Shown here piece after piece: positions 1-11,633 of a stretch of 64,000 nt of DNA. Position 1 is the stretch's first letter; every line of letters begins with the position of its first letter. This DNA comes from Allacma fusca (taxonomy: Eukaryota > Arthropoda > Collembola > Symphypleona > Sminthuridae), in NCBI GenBank assembly GCA_947179485.1, contig OX359245.1, positions 22,493,067 to 22,557,066 on the forward strand, in the 5' to 3' direction. Both the position numbers and the translations under genes were made by a program. The notes below the pieces were generated by a model. That model saw nothing but the letters and a program-made list of their open reading frames with translations. It had not been told where the DNA came from and made no database searches.

Positions 1-2480
1 ACCGACTTGCTTTGCTGTATTGTGAAATAATATAGTACATAGCGGGTTGCTTTATAAGCAAATGAGACGCGAAGGTTTGAATTGTAAAGCCAAAGCCGCG
101 AAGGTTTGAATTGTAAAGCCAAGGCCGCGAAAGTTTAATTCAGAGAAAGTGGTCAATAATAATGACTAGCTCTTACTATATAGGTATACGCTCTAGCGTG
201 TTGCTAACCGGGGTTAGACCTATCATGACATTTCAGGTTTTATTATTTTCAGAGTATATAATGGTACTAGTAAAAGCCCCGTGCTTCGCACAGGAGCAAT
301 TACTTGTGTAAATAAATAGTGTAAATAGTGTAAATAGTGTGAATAATAAAAGTGTAAATGGCAATAGATCTCGTATCAAGGCCTGTCGAGAAGGCTTAAT
401 ATTAATATCCCGCTTCGCCAGGCAAAGTAATCTCATATAAGACGTGAACTATTAACTGTAAGACTAACAATTCGTTTCATATAGGTAGTTGGCAATTCAT
501 ATTATTTATAATATTAATAACATATATAATGTATATATTATATATAATTATTTTATTTATTCAATCAAAATATTATGGGGCAACAGCTTCCGGCCCAAAG
601 TTTTCTCTCAAACTCAATATTTGGCTAAACACGTGGAATTTAATTAATCGCTTGATCAATTTAATACCAACGTCGTTATTAAACCTTGCTGCTGCATCAC
701 TGTATGGTGCTTCACCCCTTAGTGGATCAGCACAACGCGCTGATCAAATATGATCTTTTCTGTTAGTATAATTTGTATATAAATCCGTTGTACCGCAATA
801 TTGTAACTGAAGCCTCAGACACTGGACCCATTGATTATTTAAAATAGAAAAAAATGGAAGGATTTCATATTAGCGCAACACATTTAACTTGCTCTAGTTA
901 CTAAAGTCCATGGTTCCTACAAATCAATCCTTACTTCCTAATGATATTTTTAGGGATATAAAGATCAAAACTCTGCATGCTAAGGCTTGTAATTATTCTT
1001 CCTTATAAGAATCCCACACGAATGTGAACTAAGTTCAGCCATTAAAATTCTCCTCTTATCAAATTATTCAGTACTGTAACCGAACGTAGTTTTTCTCACT
1101 ACCAGTCTTAATTTAATCCAAATTTAATGATTTATGTGTGATGTTTATAATAATTATGATTAGCGCTTTTAAGTGATAATCTAAAATGGCGTAATATTGA
1201 GAGCTTCCAGTTGGCTGCAAGCAGTTGGTATATAGCCGAGAAGCAAAGCGAGCTGAGCGAACTAAAAAAGCTCTCCTCTGCGTCCGAGTCTCAGCTTTCA
1301 GCCCGCTGTGCTTCTCGGCTTGTTGCATATACCACCGACTTGCTTGGCTATATAGGGAAATAATATAGTACATACCGGCTTCCTATATAGTGAAATAAAC
1401 CTTAGTGAAATAAGCCCGGAAGGTTTTGAATTCGTGAAATAAGCCGCGAAGGTTTAAATTGTAAAGCCAAGGCCGCGAAAGTTTAAATCAGAGAAAGTTC
1501 TCAATAATAATAAAGGACTAGTAAAAGCCCCGTGCTTCGCACAGGAGCAATTACTTGTGTAAATAAATATCGTAAATAATAAGTGTAAATGCAATAGATC
1601 TCGTATCAAGGTCTGTCGAGAAGTATTAATATTGATATCCCGCTTCGCCAGGCAAAGTAATCTCATATAAGACGTGAAGTATTAACTGTAAGACTAACAA
1701 TTCGTTTCATATAGGTAGTTGGTAATTCATCATCAAAATATTATGGGACAACAGCTTTCGGCCCACTAAAGTTTTCGCCCAAACTCAATATTTGGCTATA
1801 CACGTGGAATTTAACTAATCCCTTGATCAATTTAATACAAACATCGTTATTAAACCTTGCTGTTGTATCACTGTATGGTGCTTCCCCCCTTAGTGGATCA
1901 GCACAACGCGCTGATCAAATATGATCTTTTATGTTATTATAATTTGTATATAGATCCGTTGTCCCGCAATATTGTAACTGAAGCCTCGGACACTGGACGC
2001 ACTGGTTATTTAAAACAGAAAAAATGAAAGGATTTCATATTAGCGCAACACATTTAACTTGCTATAGTTACTAAAGTCCATGGTTCCTACAAATCAATCC
2101 TTACATCCTAATGATATTTTTAGGGATATAAAGATCAAAACTCTGGATGCTAAGGCTTGTAATTATTCTTCCTAATAAGAATCCCACACGAATGTGAACT
2201 AAGTCCAGTCATTAATATTCTCCTCTTATCAAATTAATCAGTACTGTAACCGAACGTAGTTTTTCTCACTACCAGTCTACCAGCTTCTTACTACCAGCTT
2301 TGCTGTATAGTGAAATAATATAGTACATACCGGCTTGGCTTGCTATATAGTGAAATAAGCCGGGATGGTTTGAATTCGAGCAAATAAGCCGCGAAGGTTT
2401 GAATTGTACTACAAACGCGCGAAGGTTTAAATCAACAGAAGTGCTCAATAATAATAAAGGATATATAATAGTACACTAAT
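1..2480. repeat. Tandem duplication of an unidentified repeat (about 1.2 kb unit, 2+ copies)
   Basis: Two long copies lie head to tail: copy A about 1-1112 and copy B about 1333-2277. A third partial copy covers about 2296-2480. Shared landmarks are the block beginning GTGCTTCGCACAGGAGC (281 and 1532) and the block ending CTCACTACCAGTCT (near 1108 and 2278). The offset falls from 1251 to 1170 bp along the unit, so the copies differ by indels and are not recent. Inside copy A, positions 68-135 hold a short tandem repeat around GCGAAGGTTTGAATTG. No protein-like frame or transposon terminus was recognised, so the family is unknown. Confidence 0.75.
1225..1337. repeat. Imperfect palindrome (hairpin) between the two duplicate copies
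   Basis: GGTATATAGCCGAGAAGC near 1227 is mirrored by the reverse complement of GCTTCTCGGCTTGTTGC near 1311-1335, with a loop of roughly 70 bp. It lies in the junction between the two large repeat copies. It could be a short foldback MITE or an end of the repeat family. Confidence 0.6.
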
Positions 2481-2623
2481 GTGTAAATGAATACTAATAC
2501 TGCAGTTTTGTAAACATGACCCAAAAAAGTTTCGAATTATGAAATTATTCATTTGCCTTATAAGCTAGAGTATAAGCTACGCTTCTTCGTGTATTCACTG
2601 GATTCATTGGGCTATATTCCCAC

Positions 2624-4033
2624 TAGTACTCGGAACAGTTCAGTTCGATTCAAAATTTGCAGTTCAGTTCAGTTTGAGCAGTGAACTGAAACGAAAATTC
2701 GGTTCAGTTCAGTTCAGTTTCACCCGATGAACTGAATTGAATTGGTGAATCAAACAGTTCAGTCGCAGTATTTGGTAAACAATAACAATTGCGGATGTAC
2801 ACACCTGGAGCTCCGAATTTAGTCATTCGAGTCAATCCCAGAAATAACTGATTTCTTTTTCCTCTTAACCTGTTCCTAATTGCATTCACCATAGCAATCA
2901 GTGCACTGGAGAATGCAGTTAGTTGATGATGGTAATGTACGTGGAATGACCCTGTTTCAGAATCTGCGTTTAGTAATCCATTGCTTCCTTTTAGCATTGC
3001 AGCTTTGGGCGAATTCAGTATTTACATTTTCCTTAGGATTCGTATCAATTTTAATTGTTTTAGCTCCATAATCAAACCAGAATTTTAAGTAGCTGTTGAA
3101 GTTTTAAAGAAAGTAATGCGAAATGCAACTTCTTTATCCCCAAGCGTGGTCCAGCAACAGCAATATCCCATGGAATTATTAAAAGAAAAATTGTTAAATA
3201 ATAAAGTAGTTAATAAACTGTTCATTATTCGTTAAATAACTATGTATGGGAATAAAAGATAAGAATGTACGTTGGTGGCGACATTTCCAGCAAGGAGCCC
3301 ATTTGCAAACAATTTGAACTGCAGTTTGCATTACATGGTTCAGTTCGATTCAAATACTGAATCGAACTGTTCAGTTCAGTTCAACAGCTGAACTGAACTC
3401 TATTTGTACCAGAGATGCGCAGCCTTTGAAGGCTAGCCTTCCAAGAAGGCTTCCTTGAAGGCGGAAAGGTAACTTTCTTAGCGTTTCAGAAGGAATGGAA
3501 GGATGGGGACACTTTTTCCTGAAGGCTGAAGGAAGCCTTCACAAAAACTAGCAGTGAAGGATTGTGAAGGAAGGGTTCCTAAATATTAGCACTCTGCGGT
3601 CGAGAAGGCTTCCAGGTACACGAAATATCTACATACATATAACGTGAAAGCATAGCATATGCAACGACGCTTTGCTGCTAGCGCAACAATACAGACAATT
3701 CGTGAAGTCACAACTGACAATGTGTGCCCGCTCTCTTCACTGCACTGAATCCTGCTGGTGAAAAACGTTTTTAAGCGGGTTGTAGTTTCAAATTGAAGGA
3801 AGGCTATTTTTATAAGAAGGATGAAGGCAAAAATGAGTGTATGTAATTTGGAAGGAAGGGTGAAGGCAGGCAGATTTTTTAGAGGGCTTCATTCTACGAC
3901 ATGTTGAAGGGGTAATTTGTACGGAATTTGCGCCTTCGAAGGCTTGAAGGAAGGCTATTTCCTTTGCGCATCTCTGATTTGTACTGAATCAAACGGAATT
4001 TTTCGGTTTTGAACTGAACTGGTCCGAGTACTA
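2624..4033. mobile_element. hAT-like non-autonomous DNA transposon (MITE), host of a nested MITE
   Basis: The element starts TAGTACTCGGA and ends with its exact reverse complement TCCGAGTACTA. It is flanked by a perfect 8-bp target duplication, ATTCCCAC, at 2616-2623 and 4034-4041. An 8-bp duplication is the hAT superfamily signature. Both ends are filled with repeats of the motif AGTTCAGTTC/GAACTGAACT. A second hAT MITE (3410-3976) is inserted in its right part. A minus-strand frame at 2704-2997 resembles no transposase that I know. Confidence 0.88.
3410..3976. mobile_element. hAT MITE nested in the 2624-4033 element
   Basis: The terminal inverted repeat is CAGAGATGCGCA. A perfect 8-bp target duplication, ATTTGTAC, lies at 3402-3409 and 3977-3984. 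The interior repeats the motif GAAGGCTTCCTT/GAAGGAAGG many times in both orientations, with no coding frame. It is younger than the element it sits in. Confidence 0.92.
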
Positions 4034-4041
4034 ATTCCCAC

Positions 4042-4630
4042 CATCACAAGTTGAATGATCTCTACATTATAACCGCCACTTTCTGTATGTGGCTATTAAA
4101 CTTTCGTGCTCTACTGTGCGCGAATTTACAAGCGCGCTAGATTTAGGCATGCAATAAGTCTCCACAAGGGAACGTGTACAAATTATGTCATCCAAATAGT
4201 GGGTGGGTGCCTTTGAAGTTCTATGATACGAGATGACAGAGTCCATGGGTCTCTACCGTATTATATGACATGTTCCCAATGTCATCTATTCTTTACTTAA
4301 TTTAAATATTTACCTGGAACTTCAAAAATGACTTTCCTAATTTTTATTCAGGATTCGGTGGATCAACATGTACAGCTTCCAATGACTATTCCTTTAATTT
4401 CGTGTGACACGAACAAATTGCGAATCGCAGGAATTGTTTTTCACTTTCAGCGCTTTACGAACAACCATAAAGTATGTACATACATTCCGCAAACTGACAC
4501 GATGATGTCATTTTCAAGGGTGGGTCAGTGCATTTATGAACTTATGAAACAAAACGACAGGAGTGATAGGGTCCTATAATCGCCCTTTTTTAGATGAAAT
4601 AATTTGTACACGTTTGGACTATTATTATTA
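4042..4630. other. Non-coding stretch with a diverged interspersed repeat
   Basis: No gene is seen. Around 4130-4175 a segment (GCGCGC.AGATTTAGGCAT and onward) resembles 9825-9865, so both are diverged copies of one unnamed repeat. An 83-codon open frame at 4328-4579 resembles nothing known to me and is probably chance. Confidence 0.5.
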
Positions 4631-5111
4631 GGGTTCATTCTTTTATTACGTCATCACCAAAGGGGGGAGGGGGGGGACGAGAAGAAATGTCGATGATGAA
4701 GGTAGGAGGGGGGGGAGGGTTTAGTAGAAATGACGACAGTAACATCATCCGCGGGAAAATCAAATGTTTACTGAACTTATTACTAAAAAACTAAAAGCTA
4801 AAGTTGAAAAAAGCTGAAAGTGATCTGCGTAGACTAGTCTATTCACAGTACTATTAATTGTATGAGTGAAACGTACTGGATTAGCCGTGTTTAGACTCCT
4901 TCATATTAATACGAATCAAAACTGTTCCACGTGATATTGTCACCGGCAAAACATGTGCCACGGGTGTATCAGTGGTTACTGATGACGTAATAAAAGCAGG
5001 GGGAGGGGAGTGTAAACAGTCGATGATGAACATGATGATGGTCTGGACAAGGGGGAGGGGGGGGGGTAAAAATATGGCAAAATTTTGATGACGTAATAAA
5101 AGAATGATCCC
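4631..5111. mobile_element. PIF/Harbinger-like MITE with G-rich tracts
   Basis: Inverted termini read GGGTTCATTCTTTTATTACG on the left and, in reverse complement, GGGATCATTCTTTTATTACG on the right. They are flanked by TTA (4628-4630 and 5112-5114). A 3-bp TTA/TAA duplication with GG-starting termini fits PIF/Harbinger. Runs of G (about 4660-4720 and 5000-5066) lie just inside both ends. No transposase frame is present. Confidence 0.75.
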
Positions 5112-7120
5112 TTATTGGAGTTATCGGGGCAGGTCGGGTCGTACTTTATACACATCCTGTGGGATGCGGACGGGTTCGGGTTGGATGTAAACATGCGCGG
5201 TGCCTGAAAGTAGCCCGCAAAACAAAATTAATTTAAATTTCAATCTGCGATGCTTAGGATTTTTCCATTAGAATTGCCCATTTGTACTTGCTCGCATGAT
5301 TGTGCGTTTGTAAGTGGTGGTTGTTCCTATTCCTGTTTCAACAGCCCCCAAGCTGGGCTGAACCGCCTCAACTGAACCCGGGCGGGCTGTAGTCTGGTGC
5401 GGGTCTAACAAAATATGGTCGGGACGGGGCGTTAGTGCTGTCCATGGGAACGGAAATTTGGTACCCATACCTGTTCCTGTACCTGTACCCATTTTTTCAG
5501 GAACTAACGCAATGGTCCTGTTCCTGTTCCCATAAAAATGGGTACCAATTCAAAGTTCTTGGACCTGTTCCTGCAGGAACAGGAATGTTCCTGTTCCTGT
5601 TCCCAAAAGTACTTAATAACCAGCAGAAAAGTACAACCTACACATTTATGCCCCAGGTAACTCTATTTATGCGTCGATTAAAAAAAACCAAACGTCAAAT
5701 CGACTGTATTAAAATAAATAACAGCACACCATCTCCAATACATTTAGCTACTCGAATTTAAATGAGAATTCAGTAACAGTCATTAAATTAATCATCGCAG
5801 AGCAAAGTACAGTAGTAACTGAAATTAGCCAAGACAAGTAGCACTTTCAATACACTTTTGCTGAACTAATTAGGATAAAAGTACGCTGGAGTTTTCTGAG
5901 ATACAATTTTGGGCTAAAGTTCCAGAGTGTTCTGTTTTTGTCACGTGTTAAATAACAAATTATTATTATTTTGTTAGAAAATAACGTACGAAAGAGTGAC
6001 TTATTTGACATGTTGCGACGTACTTATGAAATAATATTTTATTTGTGAGGTATTTTTATATTATAAACTCCAATTTTTTAAATATGTGACTTTAGCCAGC
6101 TTTTCTAATTTTACAAAATAAGTCACAAAACAGTATGTTGCAAATAATTTTAATCTTCAACTTGATTACATGATAAAATTATAGAAACATACCGTTTCCA
6201 AAAAGGTTGAAACCTGGAGCCTGTTGATATAGACATATTTATGGAAAAATAAGAATAATTCTATTTTCCTTATTTTGTTGTAAAAAATCGCTTGTACACC
6301 GTGTCTGTAATTATTTAGATTTCAAGAACAAACATATTCCGGCAAAAATGAAACACAAAAAGATAAAATAGTTGTTAAAAGATTAACAATATCATTGTTT
6401 GTGAGCTTCAAAACTCGTCGTCATCTAAATGTATTTATTGTTACATTTTGAACTCCTAGAATTATTACACTGGTTTACTACGGCTGATTCAATGCAGTTT
6501 TCAAAGTCAACACAAAATTTGCTACGGAAGCTCCAAGTTTTGACATATATTATAACCGTCGCATTGTATGTATCTAATGAAAGTAAAATTTTCTATACTT
6601 TACAAGCCATTATCAAAATACAGAATTTATGCTGGCACTGTGCAAATTGTTCTTTCCAAATCCAAAAGTTTTTTTTAATGTACAGCGTTGAAGGTTTGCA
6701 ACTCCGTTGGGGGTTATTGAAATAGCCAATAGAGAATTAGACGAATTAAATTCTTTTTTTAAATCAAGTATAACATTTTCTAAAACTGGATGGGTTTGAT
6801 TATACTATGAAAAACTCCCTTATATTCGCTAAAGGAGCAATACAGGTCATAGTGTATAAGTTTCTGTAAAAATGCCCAAAATGACTGCCGAAAATGCCCA
6901 AAATGCCGGGAATTTTCAGAGTAAGGCATTTTCAGGGCATTTTCAGGAGGGCAGGCATAAAACCGATGGCATTTTCATTTGTGCAACCCTGATCACCTTC
7001 GCCTAGAAATGTCAACTAATTTGTCCTTGCAGCCCAAATGTACCTGGTTTTTTAAGGGCGAAGTTGGTTTATTCAAGTGTCAATGAAGTCAATACAGGTA
7101 TTGTTTTTCACCCACGACAC
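5112..7120. other. Non-coding stretch with short self-similar repeats
   Basis: No gene is recognised. Positions 5430-5610 hold a self-similar block built from CCTGTTCCTG and its complement. Positions 6866-6990 hold a small block built from GCCCAAAATG/GGGCATTTTC. Both resemble the interiors of the hAT MITEs elsewhere, but I found no clear target duplications. The rest is AT-rich sequence with no structure I can name. Confidence 0.5.
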
Positions 7121-7126
7121 CTTTGG

Positions 7127-8830
7127 TTAACCATAAGGTCCGACCATACAGCAAATTAAAAGGCAGAAACAAGTCAAAATAAGAAACCCGGTCGTAACAT
7201 AATAACATACGCATACATAAATGGATATCAAGGTGGTGTATGATCTCTTCGGCCTGTAAGTATATATTCTAAGAGCCTTTATAAACGCACCATAATTCAA
7301 TTCCCTTAGTCTCACCTGAGGAGGTAAACAATTCCAACAGTTAGCATATGCAAACATTGCAACATACATTGCAACATACATTGCAACATACATGTATACA
7401 TTGCATACATGCAAAGTGGTGTATGATCTCTTCGGCCTGTAAGTATATACATTCTAAGAGCCTTTATAAACGCACCATAATTCAATTCCCTTAGTCTCAC
7501 CTGAGGAGGTAAACAGTTCCAACAGTTAGCATTAGCACATGCATACATTACATTCTTCTCCGCTATTTTAGATTTCATCATAGGGACGAATACAGAAACA
7601 CTGCTAGCTGACCTAAGGTTTGAGGGGTTGAATTTCAGAAGGATTACAGAATTAATATACTTAACTGCATGACCAAAATAAACAAGGGAGTATATAAACT
7701 TTCCAGAGTAGTAAATTATACGCTCAGGAAGTGTGAGCACATTATACTGTTCATATAACGTTGAGAGGTTGCAAACAGCTACACGTTTACTACCATTAAG
7801 AGTACATAAAAATTTACCAATTTTACTCTGAATGAGCTCAAGTTTGTTTTTTCCTACATTTGACAATTCTAATAAACAGTAGTCAATGTGACTAAATACA
7901 TAGGCGTTGGTAACTAGTATCTTCGTATCCATAGTTGAAAACCTCTTAATTCGTAGTATCCCACCCATAGTTTTTGTAATTTTCATGAGTACATAATTGG
8001 CATGCTCGCCAAAGTTAAGTTTGTCATCAAGGAATACACCTAAATATTTAAAAGACCACACTCTATCCAATTCTTCACCATCAACCTCTAGCTTACAGTC
8101 AGTGTTAATAGCCTACGGGGATTTGTTAAACAGTGCATACTTAGGTTTACTTATATTTATATATTTTTTATAGAATTTTCTTTCATCCAGGTTGCATCCG
8201 TCTGTAAAGTGCATCAATATAAATATCATAAAGAAATACCATAAAATCGTCAGCATAGCATAACCAGTCAATAACATCATATCCTTTCAAACAATCACCT
8301 ATATCTATAAAGATGTATATAAATAACGCCGGCCCTAATACTGACCCAGCAGGCACACCATTTAAGTCAGAAATGGGATTAGATAAGGAATTATTTACAT
8401 ACATTTTAAAGCTACGCTTATACAGGTAATCAGCAGTAAAACTCAATAAGTGGAGATCGCATTTAAATTTAGTGTGCTTTTTATTTAACAAAATTAGCCT
8501 AGACACAGAGTTAAACGCTTTCTTCAGGTCAATAAATACAGCAAGTACTTTAACTAGAGGCGGATTTAGGTGGACACATAATTTGTGTATAAGGGCAAAC
8601 ACAACAGTAAAACATGAGCGTCTACGTCTAAAACCATGCTGTTGCTCATCAACATAATTATCAAGCATATTGACCAGTCTTTTACACACAATTTTCTCAA
8701 GGAGCTTATTTAAAAATGGTAATGTATATATAGCCCTATAGGAATCAGCATCGTCCATACTCCCTTTACCTTTATAAAGCGGTTATTAAGCATTATGTTA
8801 GGTTTAGTACATTGTGGTGATGACAGATGA
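7127..8830 (-). mobile_element. LINE fragment (CR1/Jockey-like non-LTR retrotransposon), 5'-truncated
   Basis: The minus strand carries the reverse transcriptase. From 8758 to 8183 it shows the order LEKIVCKRL, QHGFRRRRSC, VFIDLKKAFNSV, NGVPAGSVLGPALF and the catalytic CYADDF box. From 8070 to 7312 it shows the thumb and C-terminal part (KYLGVFLDDKLNF, then LPPQVRL near the end). The two parts are in different frames and separated by a stop, so the copy is dead. The endonuclease is missing at the 5' side. The 3' tail lies at low coordinates and is duplicated with short ATGTTGCA-type repeats. Fingers, palm order and the FxDLKKAF and YADD motifs identify a non-LTR RT; the clade is inferred. Confidence 0.85.
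7232..7531 (-). repeat. Tandem duplication of the LINE 3' end with microsatellite between
   Basis: About 115 bp is present twice (7232-7345 and 7416-7531), nearly identical. The copies are separated by repeats of CAACATACATTG. This is the 3' terminus of the minus-strand LINE. Such tail duplication can arise during target-primed reverse transcription or by later slippage. Confidence 0.75.
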
Positions 8831-8949
8831 TTTTTTCCCGACAAGTTACGATTGCCTAGTACCGATTTCAACCTGTTCCAACGCCAAGGTTGCACATCCA
8901 GTGAAGCTGCAAAAGTATCCTCGTCACCCAACTTTAAATCGGTCATGGA

Positions 8950-10008
8950 AGGTCAATACAATTTGACTGTAGCGGAAATTTGGCTTTTTTCGAAATGGCA
9001 TCTGGCCAAGTACAGACATGCCTCTCCTGCCTCCGACTGGCTTATTCTTGTTACCATAGAGTGGCTCTTTATATGTAATGAGCAGACATGTGTAACCTCG
9101 TGTAGGATTCCCATAAGCGACGTCCCGGGATGACCCTGGGGCGTCACAACAGTGTCCGCTCAGGCTGTATTTCTGAAATACTTGTTTATTACTTGTTTAA
9201 GGTAAAACCGACGACGCAAATGTGTTCCATATAATACCAGGAGCTTAAATTAAGATTTAGAGCCCATTCGGGTAATAGGATACCAGGCCTAGGTTAGCAT
9301 GGTTAAATGACGATTAATGCAGTTTGTGTTGGCAAATTAGAATCAAACATAATGCAAATCCACTTAAGGCTTGGAGTATGTGGCTTTACTGTTCACACAA
9401 ATATCCGGCGGGTACTGCAACCGGGTAATGCAATGCCCGATATTCATAAATTCGGGATTTTCAGTGCTTTAATATATTTTAATGCTTGTTAGGCGTCAGA
9501 TTATCTTCGTACTAATGACATCCGGCATTGCACCCAGGTATACCATAATATTTATGAACAGGTGTGTTACGCACGCCTCTTGCTTCCGATTGACTTGTGT
9601 TTGTTACCAAACAGTGACTGTCAGTCTTCGATTACTTGTCAACCATAGATTGACTCTTTATCCTTTATTATTAAAGAGCACTTTCTGTCCGTTCATGTAA
9701 AGTTTCGCGCGATCTTAATTCAGTGACCTTACAAAACGCCCAAAAGGTGGCACGCCAAGCACTCTCTACTATTAACTAGCACTACCTGTCCATTTATTTA
9801 AAGCGCTACTCTTAATGTAAGCGCGCACGATTTAGGCATACAACAAGTCTCTACGACAGGGCTTGATTCGTAAGCCGTTTAGCTTTCTACATGCACCCCA
9901 AAAACCACTCGAAGTAATTGTCCATGTGAAGTATAGGGCTTTTACTAGTTTGTATTATGAGTCAACTATCGAGTTTCAAATTGTTAATCCGGTTGCAGGA
10001 TATTTACG
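8950..10008. other. Non-coding stretch with diverged repeats
   Basis: No gene is recognised. Segments near 9010-9070 (GCCTCTCCTGCCTCCGACTG) and 9565-9660 (GCCTCTTGCTTCCGATTGAC) resemble each other. Positions 9825-9865 resemble 4130-4175. These look like old copies of an unnamed interspersed repeat. Confidence 0.45.
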
Positions 10009-10260
10009 TTGCATCTACATACATGCTTCTATTTCGCGCTGAAAATCATGAAAAATCATCGGCCTATCGGAGGCAAGACAAGCGTTCGTAACACACCTGT
10101 CCTTAATTGGCCAAGTGTCATTTCCCAATGCCCCGACAGTACATTGCATTCACATAGATGTTTTTATTTCGCAGTGGATAGTCTGAAACATCAAGGGACA
10201 GTCAGAGATAAGACAGGCCAGCTGCCAGCGACCATTTCCAAATGGCTCGACAGTATAACC
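10009..10260 (+). repeat. Two diverged tandem copies of a ~135-bp sequence
   Basis: Positions 10015-10140 and 10150-10255 share the order TATTTCGC, then GAAAATC or GAAACATC, then AGACAAG or AGACAGG, then CATTTCC and CGACAGTA. The similarity is moderate. No coding meaning was found. Confidence 0.5.
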
Positions 10261-10297
10261 TCGCGGTTCAGCCGTGCTGATCAGATATGCTATCTAC

Positions 10298-10638
10298 CAG
10301 GGGCCGGGTTTTTGTAAATCTCCCTGGAAGATTATTTCTGAATTTCCCTGCTGAACCAAATGTCCCTGCATGGAGATCCTCGATGATTTCAAAAATCCCT
10401 GCTGAAAAAAAGGTCAGAGATTTTCAAACTCCCTCTTGGAAAGAATAATTTCCCTGCAAGTCGTCAAATCCCTGTAAAATAAGGTCAACCAATTTGAAAA
10501 TCCCTGCCAAAAAACATCGACGAATTTTAAAATCCCTTTTCGCAAAATAGAATCCCTTCACTTTGAGATTTTCCCTGCCGGAAATATTTTTTACCCTGGG
10601 AAGAATCTTCCCGTATTCCCACTTAAATCCGACCCCTG
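10298..10638. mobile_element. hAT MITE with CCCTG-rich interior
   Basis: The ends are CAGGGGCCGG and, in reverse complement, CAGGGGTCGG. They are flanked by the perfect 8-bp duplication CTATCTAC (10290-10297 and 10639-10646). The interior repeats AATCCCTGC-type motifs about every 30 bp. A fragment at 24166-24236 matches its right end. Confidence 0.92.
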
Positions 10639-11340
10639 CTATCTACCTTATAGCCTGGCTGGCTGGCAGGTAGCCTGCTGCCTCACATTACCTGATGTCC
10701 TGTAGTAACAAAGGCTAGTAAATGCAATAGTAATCTAAAATACGACCATTTCAAGAAAAATCATATTACCGCAACTGGGCATATACTAACGTTTGAAAAA
10801 TAAGTTCAATCAATCGTTTGTTTAACTTTCAAACCTACTCGTCACTGAGATATCTAGTAGTTAAAACATTAAAAGTTTAGAGAATAGGTGAGGTATGGTT
10901 AGTATTTTGTGTACATACATATTTACATGTTTATACGCTACCTCATTTAGTTTTCTGTGGTTAAACAGAGACATGATCTTACGTTTTACCTAATCTGCCA
11001 GTAAAAAACATTTTACTTGCCTGGTATCATGGGTAACGCAGTTATCGACAAGCAAACACGACAACATCCACAACCGGAACTTGCTGCTACGTCTTGACAC
11101 TAACAATTGGATCGCAGTTAAGTGGTAAGGACGTTAAAACGACAAAGCAAAGTAAGGGTTGTTTTGGGGAAACCAGTTTTTTTAAATGCTTAATTCCACC
11201 TAGTTATTTTCAAATATGTTTTGGAGCTGATTGATAGTAAATTTATGGGATTTACAGGACGTTATTTAAGAAATCAGTACATTGATAATTCAGGCCCTGA
11301 TCAGTAAAAATAGTAAGCAAGGTTGAGGAAATTCAGCTTG
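10639..11340. other. No gene recognised
   Basis: AT-rich sequence without clear frames, splice-flanked exons or inverted repeats that I could pick out. Confidence 0.4.
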
Positions 11341-11342
11341 AT

Positions 11343-11435
11343 TGATGTATCGCTCGATTGATGGCGAGGGAGAGTGCGAGCAGGGTATATTCCATCCCTC
11401 GCACAAAGAGGCAGAGGGGGAGAAAAATGCCCATC
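11343..11435 (+). repeat. Interspersed repeat copy matching 20299-20391
   Basis: About 93 bp beginning GTATCGCTCGATTGATG and ending CCATCTATGG is nearly identical to 20299-20391. The second copy continues into sequence ending GGCAACACTG, a hAT-like terminus. Both are therefore probably fragments of one hAT-type family with a CCCTCACGAGGG-like interior. Confidence 0.65.
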
Positions 11436-11633
11436 TATGGTCCCAGGTCTTTTAGGAACCAAGGTCTTATAATTTTCGCGGTCTATTGCCTGAGGTCATT
11501 TTGAAAAGGTTTTTTGACGAAAGTCATTTGAAAAGGTGTTTTGTCGACGGTCATTTTGAAAAGGTTTTCTGTCGTAGGTGTTACTGCAAAGTTCTTATGT
11601 CCCAGGTCTTTTGGATAAGGTCTTTTGGGAACC

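Noticed and set aside
2704-2997. 97-codon minus-strand frame inside the outer hAT MITE
   Set aside because: No transposase motif; part of it reads through the terminal AGTTCAGTTC repeats.
4328-4579. 83-codon plus-strand frame
   Set aside because: No recognisable domain, and no sign of splice sites or conservation.
6429-6725. 98-codon plus-strand frame
   Set aside because: AT-rich, no domain, isolated; likely chance.
8852-9133. 93-codon plus-strand frame at the upstream edge of the LINE
   Set aside because: It partly overlaps minus-strand LINE sequence and an interspersed repeat; no domain.
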